From Abditibacteriaceae bacterium (lineage in GTDB: Bacteria > Armatimonadota > Abditibacteriia > Abditibacteriales > Abditibacteriaceae): 64,000 nt of DNA. The stretch covers positions 62,001 to 126,000 of the forward strand of contig JAFAZH010000015.1 in NCBI GenBank assembly GCA_019239895.1. The letters run 5' to 3'. The notes beneath the pieces were generated by a model. That model did no database searches. It saw only the letters and a list, made by a program, of their open reading frames with translations, and was not told the DNA's origin. The position numbers and the translations under genes are program-made. Below, one piece after another: positions 7,871 through 16,265 of this stretch (positions are counted from its first letter, which is position 1; the number at the start of each line of letters is the position of its first letter).

Positions 7871-8055
7871 CTTCTTCTCTCAAAGAAATAACCACAGAGA
7901 CACAGAGGCACAGAGAAGATTGATGAGAATGGATAATAGGGAGTAGAGGATCGTATTAATGACTCTACAGTGGCTATCCTCGATCTTCTATCCTCGATCC
8001 TCAAATTCTTCTCTGTGCCTCTGTGTCTCTGTGGTTATTTCTTTGAGAGAAGAAG
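7871..8055. repeat. Perfect 48-bp inverted repeat, family B copy 1
   Basis: Arms 7871-7918 and 8008-8055 are exact reverse complements (core ACCACAGAGACACAGAGGCA). The spacer carries a second partial palindrome (GAGGATCG and CGATCCTC). It fills nearly the whole gap between the ABC exporter and the sugar importer. Related copies lie at 9453, 53591, 54735, 60078 and 62513. Confidence 0.95.
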
Positions 8056-8073
8056 AGCCTAATATGCTATACT
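8043..8073 (+). promoter_or_regulatory. Possible promoter for the sugar ABC importer
   Basis: TTGAGA (8043-8048) and TATACT (8068-8073) are 19 bp apart and 28 bp before the binding-protein start. The -35 box lies in the right arm of the family B repeat, so the repeat may supply part of the promoter. Confidence 0.35.
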
Positions 8074-8100
8074 GGGCTTTACTCGACGGTTCTCCTGCTT

Positions 8101-9429
8101 ATGATGCGTACATTTCCTTTTGGCACGGCGGCCCTTTTAATGCTGTTTTGCAGCATTGTGTCGGGCGCGTGGTTAGGGCTGCATCCGGCGGCGCAGAAGC
8201 AAGCTGATTTAACCTTTTGGACTTTTACCAAAATTCACTACGACCCTTATACCGAAACCATACCCACTTTTGAGCAGCAGCACCATTGCAAAGTGGATTT
8301 GCAGTTGGTTGATACCCGTGCCGTCACTTCGCGCTTGCAAGCAGCCATGCTCTCCGATGTGGATGTGCCGGATTTAGTGGAGATTCCCATTGACTTTGCC
8401 CCGGCTTTCTTTCGTGGCCCCCTGGAGCATGTGGGGTTCATTGATCTCACCCAGCGTATTCATCAAGCGGGCTTGTGGGATAAGATGGTGCAAGCCCGTT
8501 TTGCGCCTTATACCAGCCGGGGCCACATTTTTGGCCTGCCGCATGATGTGCATCCGGTGCAACTGGCCTATCGCAGCGACATCTTCGCGCAAGAAGGTGT
8601 AGATGTTAGCAAAATCAAAACGTGGGATGACTTTATCCGCATCGGGCGCAAGTTGACCATTCCCAATAAACGCTACATGTTGGAGTTATATGACTTTCGC
8701 TCGGCGCATTTAGAGGCGTGCATGTTTCAGCGCGGTGGCGGCTATTTCGACCCGCAGGGCCATTGCATCTTCGATAACGACATTGGAGTGCAGACAATGC
8801 TGTGGTTTGTGCCCCTCGTGGCAGGCCCTCATAAAATTGCGGGCAGCATTGGCAGTGGACAAATTTTGACTCAGGCGGTTGAGGATGGATATTTCCTTTG
8901 CCTGGTATGTCCCGACTGGCGCTCGAAGAGCATTGAAAAGGACATTCCGCGCATGGCGGGTAAAATGAAGTTGATGCCGCTCCCCGCCGTGACTGCCAAC
9001 AGCCGACACACCAGCACCTGGGGCGGCACCATGCTGGGCATTACCCGCCATTGCAAGAATCCAGACTTAGCGTGGCAATTAGCCTTGCATCTTTACCTCA
9101 ATAAAAAAGAACTGGGCAAACGCTACGAAGGCACCAACATTCTGCCTGCCCTACGCGCCGCCTGGAGTGAACCCAGCTTCAGCCAGCCGCGCCCCTACTG
9201 GTGCAATCAACCTATCGGTGCCCTGTATGCGAAACTTGCGCCCGATGTGCCGTTCCAATATACCAGTCCTTTTATCGCCACAGCCAAAGATAAACTGGGC
9301 GAGGCATTAGTCGCGTGTGTGCAGTATTATAATGCCAATGGCGATAACGGTTTCGAGCCATTTGTCCGCGCCACACTCAAAGAAAAAGCCGACCAAGTGC
9401 GGGCCTTAGCCGCCAGAAACCCGTATTAG
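8101..9429 (+). CDS. Sugar ABC transporter substrate-binding protein (family 1)
   Basis: 442 residues with an N-terminal hydrophobic export segment (about 8-26) but no canonical lipobox. The body follows the MalE/UgpB-type layout: DLTFWTF at the start of the mature part, a central GHIFGLPHDVHPVQLAYRSD segment split over the ligand cleft, and TWGGTMLGITRH late. It should capture an oligosaccharide in the periplasm and pass it to the permeases at 9609 and 10562. The ligand cannot be told from sequence. ATG 8101 and ATG 8104 are both possible starts; no good ribosome site is seen. Confidence 0.88.
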   Translation: MMRTFPFGTAALLMLFCSIVSGAWLGLHPAAQKQADLTFWTFTKIHYDPYTETIPTFEQQHHCKVDLQLVDTRAVTSRLQAAMLSDVDVPDLVEIPIDFAPAFFRGPLEHVGFIDLTQRIHQAGLWDKMVQARFAPYTSRGHIFGLPHDVHPVQLAYRSDIFAQEGVDVSKIKTWDDFIRIGRKLTIPNKRYMLELYDFRSAHLEACMFQRGGGYFDPQGHCIFDNDIGVQTMLWFVPLVAGPHKIAGSIGSGQILTQAVEDGYFLCLVCPDWRSKSIEKDIPRMAGKMKLMPLPAVTANSRHTSTWGGTMLGITRHCKNPDLAWQLALHLYLNKKELGKRYEGTNILPALRAAWSEPSFSQPRPYWCNQPIGALYAKLAPDVPFQYTSPFIATAKDKLGEALVACVQYYNANGDNGFEPFVRATLKEKADQVRALAARNPY

Positions 9430-9452
9430 ATTAGGCCCTCATACACAGACAG

Positions 9453-9586
9453 TTTCAACACAAAGGACACAAAGCCATTGAAGATAGAGAATCGAAGATA
9501 GAGGATCGTAACGGCAGCGTGTCTCAGACTATCTTCGATCTTCTATTTTCGATCCTCGTTCTGCCTTTGCGTCCTTTGTGTTGAAA
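9453..9586. repeat. Inverted repeat, family B variant copy 2
   Basis: TTTCAACACAAAGGACACAAAG (9453-9474) is the reverse complement of 9565-9586 with one mismatch. Inside it, GAAGATAGAGAATCGAAG faces CTTCGATCTTCTATTTTC. It lies between the binding protein and the first permease, so it may lower expression of the permeases relative to the binding protein. Confidence 0.9.
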
Positions 9587-9608
9587 TGGGGAGAGCTAAA
9601 TTTCAGCA

Positions 9609-10565
9609 ATGACCACGACTACCCTTGAACATTCAGCGGTTGAGCCAAGTGCGCAACGGGCCTCACAATGGCACCGGGTGCAGCATCGGCTCGCGCCTTA
9701 TTTATTTGTCTCACCTTTTCTGATTCTGTTCGTGCTCTTTGGAGCTTGGCCGATTATTAAGAGTTTGGTGCTCTCCACCTATACCACCAATGGCCCGAAA
9801 GATGCGGTGTACGTGGGGGCGAAGAACTTTCAGTTTCTTCTCTCCGATGCCGACTTTCATGTTGCCGTTAAAAACACGGCGGTTTTCGCGTTCTGGTCGG
9901 TTGTGTTGCAATTACCCACAGCCTTGGGCTTAGCCATTCTGCTCAGCCAGCCGTGGGTGCGAGGCCGCGCCCTCTTTCGCCTCGCTTTTTTTGCGCCATA
10001 TCTGGTTGGCAGCGTCTTTGTCGCGGTGCTGTTTAATGTGCTATTTCAACCTCAGTATGGCTTGATTAATACCGTTCTACACTTCCTGCTGCCGAGCCAC
10101 TTTCCACTTGATTATAAGTGGCTGGAAGATGCTTCCCATGTCATGCCTGCGTTAGTGCTTGCGGGTCTGTGGCTTTATGTCGGCTTGCACATGATTTATT
10201 TACTGGCGGCGATTCAGGCGGTGGATAAAGATTTATATGAAGCCGCGCAGGTAGATGGGGCCAACACCCGGCAACAGTTCTGGGCAGTGACTTTGCCAGG
10301 CATCCGTCCGGTTGCCATTTTTGTGCTGCTCACCAGCACTATTGGCTCGTTTCAGCTTTTCGATTTACCTTACATTCTGCTCAACAATGGGCCGGGGCCA
10401 AATCAATCAGGGCTAACGATTGTCATGTATCTATACAATACTGGCTTTGTGACAGGTGACTTAGGCTATGCTTCGGCTGTCGGGTGGACGCTGGCTCTTG
10501 GCGTGCTGCTCATCAGCCTGATTCAGTTACGAGTTACGGGAGCCTTCAAAGGGGAGAACGAATGA
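9609..10565 (+). CDS. Sugar ABC transporter permease, MalF/UgpA type
   Basis: 318 residues with about six membrane helices. The EAA loop that contacts the ATPase is visible (EAAQVDGANTRQQFWAVTLPGI, about residues 212-233). Opening sequence LAPYLFVSPFLILFVLFGAWPI is typical of the family. Its stop overlaps the next ATG (ATGA), so the two permeases are translationally coupled and should form a heterodimer. Confidence 0.93.
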   Translation: MTTTTLEHSAVEPSAQRASQWHRVQHRLAPYLFVSPFLILFVLFGAWPIIKSLVLSTYTTNGPKDAVYVGAKNFQFLLSDADFHVAVKNTAVFAFWSVVLQLPTALGLAILLSQPWVRGRALFRLAFFAPYLVGSVFVAVLFNVLFQPQYGLINTVLHFLLPSHFPLDYKWLEDASHVMPALVLAGLWLYVGLHMIYLLAAIQAVDKDLYEAAQVDGANTRQQFWAVTLPGIRPVAIFVLLTSTIGSFQLFDLPYILLNNGPGPNQSGLTIVMYLYNTGFVTGDLGYASAVGWTLALGVLLISLIQLRVTGAFKGENE

Positions 10566-11551
10566 AAGAACCAACCTCCCCTACTCTACCCGCTGTCTAT
10601 TCAGTCAACGCCCAAGATGCAGCCATAAAAGAGCCTTCTATAACCAGTGGCCAACAGCACCCCAGTGACACCCCTCGCCAAGATAGTGGGCGAGTCGGTG
10701 AGGGACTGCTCCGGGTTCTGGTTTATGTCCTGCTCTGTTTAGCCGCCGTGTTAATGCTTATGCCCTTGGTGTGGCTTGTGGCAGCCACTACCAAGAACTC
10801 AGATGACCTGCTGCACTATACGTTTTTCGCCACGCGGCCAGTGTCATTGTTCGGTCATAACTTCGCCTTGCTCAAGCCATTTTCGGTGGATAATTTTAAG
10901 GCATTGTTCGCCGCGATTCCGTTCGGGCGTTACATGCTCAATAGCGTCTTCATTTCCTGCACCACTGTTATCATTCAACTGTTCTTTTCATCGCTCGCCG
11001 GTTTTGCCTTAGCGAAATATGAGTTCCGTGGCAAAAAGCTGATTATACTTTTAATGTTGGCGACGGTGATGATCCCGACCCAGGTCACAATGGCCCCACT
11101 TTACGAACTGATTTACCGCATGGGCTTAGTGAACACCTATCCGGGCTTACTAATTCCCAGTGCGGTCAGTGTCTTTGGCATCTTTCTGTTTCGGCAGGCG
11201 ATTCTTCAAGTCCCCGATGAATTGTTGCACGCGGCGCGCATTGATGGCTGCTCGGAATTCCGCATCTACCGCGACATTGTGATGCCCGTCTCGCGCCCGA
11301 TGGTAGGGGCCTTCTGTTTGATCTCCTTTATGGGAGCCTGGAACAACTTCTTGTGGCCGCAGATTATTCTGCACAGTAATGAACACTTCACTTTACCGAT
11401 TGGCCTCAATACCCTTGTCGGGCCACAATCGCAACTTTATGGTGCGCTGATGGCCGGAACCTTCCTCAGCATCTTGCCCGTTATTGTTTTGTTTTTACTG
11501 TTGCAAAAAGAGTTCATCGCTGGCTTGACTTCCGGTGCAGTCAAAGGTTGA
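10562..11551 (+). CDS. Sugar ABC transporter permease, MalG/LacG type
   Basis: 329 residues from ATG 10562, which overlaps the previous stop; an upstream in-frame start at 10484 would overlap the first permease heavily and is rejected. A Ser/Pro/Thr-rich N-terminal tail of about 50 residues precedes the first helix. The EAA-type loop reads AARIDGCSEFRIYRDIVMP. Six helices are apparent, ending KEFIAGLTSGAVKG as in LacG/MalG relatives. No MsmK/UgpC-type ATPase is nearby, so a shared ATPase elsewhere must energise the importer. Confidence 0.93.
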   Translation: MKEPTSPTLPAVYSVNAQDAAIKEPSITSGQQHPSDTPRQDSGRVGEGLLRVLVYVLLCLAAVLMLMPLVWLVAATTKNSDDLLHYTFFATRPVSLFGHNFALLKPFSVDNFKALFAAIPFGRYMLNSVFISCTTVIIQLFFSSLAGFALAKYEFRGKKLIILLMLATVMIPTQVTMAPLYELIYRMGLVNTYPGLLIPSAVSVFGIFLFRQAILQVPDELLHAARIDGCSEFRIYRDIVMPVSRPMVGAFCLISFMGAWNNFLWPQIILHSNEHFTLPIGLNTLVGPQSQLYGALMAGTFLSILPVIVLFLLLQKEFIAGLTSGAVKG

Positions 11552-11615
11552 AGCCAGTGCTACGCAGCCGTTGAATCCGCTATACTCCAAGCACCTTTCC
11601 AACAAGTGTTCATCC

Positions 11616-12464
11616 ATGAAAAATCTCCGTCATCTCTCGATACGGCTGGCAGCAGGCATTACGTTATTAGCAGCTTTAGCACAAAGCTCCCTTCAACCAG
11701 CCCAGGCTGCACCCGAAGCCCTCGCCTTTAGTGGCTCCTTGCCAGACGTGAAGAATATCGAGATTGAGAACTCGCACGTTTATGATTACACCTTCACCAC
11801 CGCACCAACCGATTGGTGGGTGCAAAGTGGCATCTGGGAGATGACTAATCGTTGGAGCTGCTCGCCGGGTTGGAGTTGGTTTGGGGGACGCAGTGCAGGC
11901 ACCACCGAAGAACCGGCTGTGGCTTGGAATAAGCATCACTTCCAGGGTGATTTTAGTCTTCAATTCTATTTTGCTTTCAAGCACAAACTTCCCGTTGTGC
12001 CGGAAATTTGGCGCTATCGCCTGGCCGATGCAGGCGTTTCTTTCTGCGCGGATGGCAAGAATATCGGCACCGGCTATAACCTCATCATTGGAGCCGATAA
12101 TAATACCCACACCTTTTTGTGGCGGCAGGATAAAGTCGTGGCCGATTCGCAAGCGAAGGAAGCCCTGTTGCCGACCGTGGCTGATGGTTTTCCTGATGAC
12201 CTGAACATTCTGCACCGGCGCTGGTGGTATGTGAAGATCAATAAAATCGGGCCACGACTGGAATGCTGGCTTGATAATAAGCTGCTGTTTACTTACCGTG
12301 ACCCCAAGCCCCTGACCACAGGACAATTTGCCCTCTGGACGTTCAACAACGGCATCATGCTCTCGCGGGTACAAATCTACTACGAAAATGAAGTGCGGCC
12401 TGTTTTGGTTAAGTCCACACCGGCTAAACCTGTTATCAAAGTGGCAAGTCGGCTGGCACGATAA
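11616..12464 (+). CDS. Secreted LamG/concanavalin-like protein
   Basis: 282 residues from ATG 11616, where a signal peptide starts (about 1-30, ending PAQAA). Longer upstream starts would place the signal inside the protein. The rest is rich in Trp and beta strand, with an order typical of jelly-roll lectin-like domains (DWWVQSGIWEM, FQGDFSLQFYFAF, WWYVKINKIG, WLDNKLLFTYRD). It resembles domains that bind or cleave carbohydrates (DUF1080/LamG group), but no catalytic motif is evident. Being directly after the sugar importer, it may help present polysaccharide to it. Confidence 0.7.
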   Translation: MKNLRHLSIRLAAGITLLAALAQSSLQPAQAAPEALAFSGSLPDVKNIEIENSHVYDYTFTTAPTDWWVQSGIWEMTNRWSCSPGWSWFGGRSAGTTEEPAVAWNKHHFQGDFSLQFYFAFKHKLPVVPEIWRYRLADAGVSFCADGKNIGTGYNLIIGADNNTHTFLWRQDKVVADSQAKEALLPTVADGFPDDLNILHRRWWYVKINKIGPRLECWLDNKLLFTYRDPKPLTTGQFALWTFNNGIMLSRVQIYYENEVRPVLVKSTPAKPVIKVASRLAR

Positions 12465-12510
12465 CTCATTTTAAAGAGACGCAAAACTTTGTTTCGCAAC
12501 GCTGCGCGGC

Positions 12511-12590
12511 GCGATTGGACGCAATGAAATTTGTAGCGCGTAAATAGCGCATGAAATGAGCGAACGCAGTTAGCGTCCCATTCTTATACG
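12511..12590. repeat. Degenerate inverted repeat, family D copy 1
   Basis: GGACGCAATGAAAT near the left and GCGTCCCATTC near the right flank a TAGCGCGTAAATAGCGC core. The copy near 40802-40910 shares CGCAATGAAA, AAATAGCGC and GCGTCCCATTC. Confidence 0.55.
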
Positions 12591-12602
12591 ACAAAGCTTT
12601 AT

Positions 12603-13271
12603 ATGGAAGCAGTAGAGCCACCCCTGCACTCTTCGCCTGCCTACCAAACTGCTTACCCGTGGCTACGTGCCAGCTTAGGGGTTCTCGGCGGTTTGTTTGC
12701 GCCGCGCTTGCGTGTTTCTGGCCGCTATCATGTACCTCGACGGGGTGGCGTGTTATTAACTCCTAACCATATCTCCGACCTGGATTGGCCCTATCTCTTT
12801 GCCGTTACACCGCGACCTCTGTGGTTTATGGCCAAGCAGGAGCTATTTAACTTCAAAGTCTTGGGCCAGATGATCGGCTTTTTGCAGGCTTTCCCGGTAG
12901 ATCGCGGCAGTGCTGATCGTGGGGCGTTGCGCTATGCGGAGCAACTTTTAAGCGCAGGCGAAGCAGTTGTTATTTTCCCGGAAGGTCAATGCTCTCTCAC
13001 TGGCGAGCTGGGGCCAATTTTACCAGGGGCCGTGATGATTGCGCTCCATGCCCAGGTGCCCGTTGTGCCCGTTGGGATAAGTGGCACCAATCGCATTATG
13101 CCACCCCCGACCCTCAAGCCACACCCTATCCTTGCACCGCTCCGCATCCATTTTGGCATCTCCATTCGCTTTGATGATCTGTCCTCACTACCAAAACGCG
13201 AACAACGCAACGCTGCCACGCAACGACTGGAAAATGCCATACGTGCCGCACGCACCACAGCTATTGCATGA
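12603..13271 (+). CDS. 1-acyl-sn-glycerol-3-phosphate acyltransferase family protein
   Basis: 222 residues, PlsC-like length. The HX4D motif is NHISDLD (H56, D61), the glycerol-3-phosphate site is FPEG (125-128) in the context IFPEGQCS, and the later VPVVPVGISG segment is typical. It should transfer an acyl chain from acyl-ACP or acyl-CoA to lysophosphatidate in the inner membrane. The start ATG 12603 has no clear ribosome site. The usual FPEGTRS is replaced by FPEGQCS, seen in divergent family members, so another acceptor is possible. Confidence 0.85.
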   Translation: MEAVEPPLHSSPAYQTAYPWLRASLGVLGGLFAPRLRVSGRYHVPRRGGVLLTPNHISDLDWPYLFAVTPRPLWFMAKQELFNFKVLGQMIGFLQAFPVDRGSADRGALRYAEQLLSAGEAVVIFPEGQCSLTGELGPILPGAVMIALHAQVPVVPVGISGTNRIMPPPTLKPHPILAPLRIHFGISIRFDDLSSLPKREQRNAATQRLENAIRAARTTAIA

Positions 13272-13377
13272 ACGCGTTGTTGAGTTAGCTGGCAAAAATG
13301 TAAGACTTACACACCTATCCACAAACGATCAGATGAGTGGGTTCGGTCAACCCCGTTCAGGGGGCTTCTAAATTCAG

Positions 13378-13398
13378 CCCGCTGCTTTAGCGGCGGGA
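13378..13398. repeat. Short GC-rich hairpin upstream of the alpha/beta hydrolase
   Basis: CCCGCT and AGCGGCGGG pair around GCTTT. It lies 15 bp before ATG 13414, in the leader or at the 3' end of the acyltransferase transcript. No U-run follows, so it is not a normal terminator. Confidence 0.4.
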
Positions 13399-13413
13399 GT
13401 ACATGAGCTAAAT

Positions 13414-14763
13414 ATGTGTGCCCTCATTGTTAATTTGAAGGCCATTCCTCAAAACACGGCACAGGTTCAACCTGGCCCGACACAGCCATCTCTCTGGCAG
13501 CGTGTTGGCTTACTGGCCACCACAGCTTTGCTGCTAAAGGGCTTGCTCTTGTTATTCGTGCCAGCCACCCCTTCCGAGCATTTTCATATCCTGGTGCCAT
13601 GTCTCTGGATAACCGACTTCTGTTATTATCAGCGACACACCACAAAACCTGCCTGGGGCTTGGTCGTCGGTGCCGCCTGCGCAGTGTTCCTCTTCATGTG
13701 GCAACTGATTGGCTGGCAGGCCAACGCCTTGGGCGGGCGCGTTGATTGGCGCGAACCGTTGTGGTGGCTGCTTTTTCTGTGCAGTCTGGCCGTACTATAC
13801 ATGCTCCTGCACGCGGCTTTAGCTTGGCTCTTTGAACTGGTGCCTGCTGTGAAGGATCGGATGGACGCGCCTGGAGGTTGGTGGCTGCGCTTGGGACAAA
13901 AGGGCCTCGCTATTATCATCTTTGCGCCCTACGTCTTTACCACCTGCAATGTCCACCGCTTCAAAATCGCGGGTGCCACTAGTCCGCAACGGGCTTACAA
14001 TTATTCCTACGAAACCGTGCAATTCCGGGCCGCTGAGGACAATGTGCCGCTGAGTGGTTGGTATATTCCCTGCCAGAAGAGCGATACCACCGTTTTGCTG
14101 TGTCATGGTATTGGGGCCAACAAAGGCAACTTTCTCAACTTCGTGCCGCTCTTACACGATGCGGGTTTTAATGTTTTCATCTTCGACTTTCGCGGACATG
14201 GCGACAGTGCCGGGCACACCATTTCGTTTGGCTACTATGAAGCGCGAGACGTGCGGGGAGCTGTAGCCTATCTATGCCAGCGCCACGAAATCAAACATAT
14301 CCTGGCTTATGCTTTCTCGATGGGTGGCTCGGCGCTGCTGCACGCCATGCCGAATTTGCCGATGGTGCAGGGCGTGGTAGTGGATAGCACCTTTGCCGAT
14401 ATAACCACCGTGCTTGAACATCAAATGGCCTTTTTACCGTTAGGTTTTAATCATCTGATGCCGCGCCTGGTAGACTTCTATACGCGCCTGGAACTGGGTA
14501 TTCCACTGGCTTCGGTTGCTCCGCGCCGCCACATTGCCGTTATCAGTCCGCGTCCCCTTCTGATTATTCATGGCCGCGCCGATAGCCTCATCCCGTTTAG
14601 CGAAGCGCAACGCAACTACGCCGCTGCCGGAGAACCCAAGCAATTGTGGCTGATCAATGGCGCAAATCATATCGAAGCCTCAAGCATTGACCCCGACGAA
14701 TATCAACGTCGCGTCACGCAGTTTCTATGGGGTTGTGTTCATACGAATAAGCAGTTGCATTAA
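13414..14763 (+). CDS. Membrane-anchored alpha/beta hydrolase
   Basis: 449 residues. The first about 190 residues contain four or five hydrophobic segments. The hydrolase domain starts near 205 (VPLSGWYIP) and shows TVLLCHGIGANKGNF (oxyanion region), FDFRGHGDS, the nucleophile elbow FSMGG, a late Asp in HGRADSLIP and the final His in GANHIE, so the Ser-Asp-His triad is intact. It belongs to the broad peptidase S9/BAAT-like hydrolase group; substrate unknown. The catalytic domain follows an even or odd number of helices that I cannot settle, so its side of the membrane is open. Confidence 0.85.
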   Translation: MCALIVNLKAIPQNTAQVQPGPTQPSLWQRVGLLATTALLLKGLLLLFVPATPSEHFHILVPCLWITDFCYYQRHTTKPAWGLVVGAACAVFLFMWQLIGWQANALGGRVDWREPLWWLLFLCSLAVLYMLLHAALAWLFELVPAVKDRMDAPGGWWLRLGQKGLAIIIFAPYVFTTCNVHRFKIAGATSPQRAYNYSYETVQFRAAEDNVPLSGWYIPCQKSDTTVLLCHGIGANKGNFLNFVPLLHDAGFNVFIFDFRGHGDSAGHTISFGYYEARDVRGAVAYLCQRHEIKHILAYAFSMGGSALLHAMPNLPMVQGVVVDSTFADITTVLEHQMAFLPLGFNHLMPRLVDFYTRLELGIPLASVAPRRHIAVISPRPLLIIHGRADSLIPFSEAQRNYAAAGEPKQLWLINGANHIEASSIDPDEYQRRVTQFLWGCVHTNKQLH

Positions 14764-14814
14764 CACTTGATTGCTTGCACATCACAAAAATAAAGAAATA
14801 GGAGAGTTGTTGCG

Positions 14815-16131
14815 ATGAGTCGGAAATTACATTTGTGGGCAAGAACCAATTTTGTCTTGATGGGGTTTACTCTTATGAGCGTTAAAGCAATGGCGGCTGA
14901 ACAGGCACCGCAATGGAGGCCAATACCAGCGCAGTTGTTCCGGCAGCGTAATGGACTGGGGAATGTCTTTGCGAAATTAAAAGCCGGTAAGGAAGTACGC
15001 ATTGCTTACTTTGGGGGCAGCATTACGGCGCAAGAAGGGTGGCGACCTAAGACCTTGAAGTGGTTTCGTGATACCTACCCCCAAGCTAAGGTTAGCGAGA
15101 TTAACGCGGCCATTGGCGGCACTGGCTCGGACCTGGGGGTTTATCGGGCGCAGCAGGACGTATTAAGTCATAAGCCTGATTTAATCTTTGTTGAGTTTTC
15201 AGTCAATGACGGGGGAGCCGCGCCAGAGAATATCTGGCGGGGGATGGAAGGTATTGTGCGCCAGGCATGGAAAGCTGATCCTGATGTGGATATTTGTTAT
15301 GTCTATACCTTTGCCGTCGGCCAGGAGAAGAGTCTGGATCAAGGGGTCTGCGCTCGTGCGGCTTCATCGGATGAAATCCTCGCTGATTATTACGGTATTC
15401 CTTCGATTAATATGGCGATGCGCGCAGCAGAACTGGCACGTCAGGGCAAGCTGATTTACACGCCACACAAAGATGCAGCAGGCAAAGAGTTACCGACTCC
15501 ACCAGGCGTTATCCTCTTTTCCACTGATGGCGTGCATCCCCTTGATGCGGGGCATGAAGTTTATACACAAGTTATCACCGACGCTCTCAAGCAAATGGAG
15601 CCGACTTCACAACCGGGGCCACATCATCTGCGGCCACCCTTTATTGCCGACAATTGGGAGAATGCGAAGTTAGTACCGTTGAATCCGGCTATGCTTAGTT
15701 CTGGCTGGCATAAACTCAGCCCAACCGAGGGATTAGGAAAAACTTTTCATGACCGCTTACCGGAAATGTGGGAAGCGACCAAACCAGGCGAAAAAATCAC
15801 TTTCAAGTTCACGGGCACAGCGGTTAAGCTTTACGACATCTTAGGGCCAGACGGCGGGCAAGTCATCTGCACGGTAGATGGCAAGAGCAACCGACCTCAA
15901 CCACGCTTTGATAGTTATTCCAGTTATCATCGTCTGGCCTCCCTGCCTATTGCCGAGGGGTTGGCCGATACGGTTCATACCGTCTCCGTAGAGATTCAGC
16001 CAGAGCAGCCTGACCGGAGTTCTGTGGTCAACGTCGAGAAGAATAAGCCTGGCTTTGATCCTAAAAAGTATGAGGGGACTGCCGTGCGCGTCGGCTACAT
16101 CATGGTGTTGGGAGATGTTGTGCAGGGTTAA
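14815..16131 (+). CDS. SGNH/GDSL-family secreted esterase
   Basis: 438 residues with a signal peptide (about 1-28, ending MAAE). Block I is AYFGGSITAQEGW (Ser nucleophile), block II Gly in AAIGGTGSDLG, block III Asn in FVEFSVND and block V DGVHPLDAGH with the catalytic Asp and His. All four blocks are present. The family removes acyl groups from polysaccharides or lipids; the secreted location and the nearby glycosidases favour a carbohydrate esterase. About 130 C-terminal residues form a beta-rich extra domain (FKFTGTAVKLYDILGPDGG). AGGAGAG upstream supports ATG 14815. Confidence 0.9.
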   Translation: MSRKLHLWARTNFVLMGFTLMSVKAMAAEQAPQWRPIPAQLFRQRNGLGNVFAKLKAGKEVRIAYFGGSITAQEGWRPKTLKWFRDTYPQAKVSEINAAIGGTGSDLGVYRAQQDVLSHKPDLIFVEFSVNDGGAAPENIWRGMEGIVRQAWKADPDVDICYVYTFAVGQEKSLDQGVCARAASSDEILADYYGIPSINMAMRAAELARQGKLIYTPHKDAAGKELPTPPGVILFSTDGVHPLDAGHEVYTQVITDALKQMEPTSQPGPHHLRPPFIADNWENAKLVPLNPAMLSSGWHKLSPTEGLGKTFHDRLPEMWEATKPGEKITFKFTGTAVKLYDILGPDGGQVICTVDGKSNRPQPRFDSYSSYHRLASLPIAEGLADTVHTVSVEIQPEQPDRSSVVNVEKNKPGFDPKKYEGTAVRVGYIMVLGDVVQG

Positions 16132-16265
16132 CCCCACCAGATGAGGCGCGTTGCATGGTCAGGGCACGATAAATCATGCCCCTACAGGGTGGTTTTAAAC
16201 TTGCAGTAGGGCTACCACAAAATAAATGAGATGAGAATTCAGTAGGAGGCGCAGCAGCCATAACT

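Noticed and set aside
10484..10561. Earlier start of the second sugar permease
   Set aside because: It overlaps the first permease by 82 bp, while ATG 10562 gives the usual ATGA overlap.
11676..12374. Long minus-strand frame opposite the LamG-like gene
   Set aside because: No family sequence, no ribosome site, and the plus strand has a signal peptide and domain pattern.
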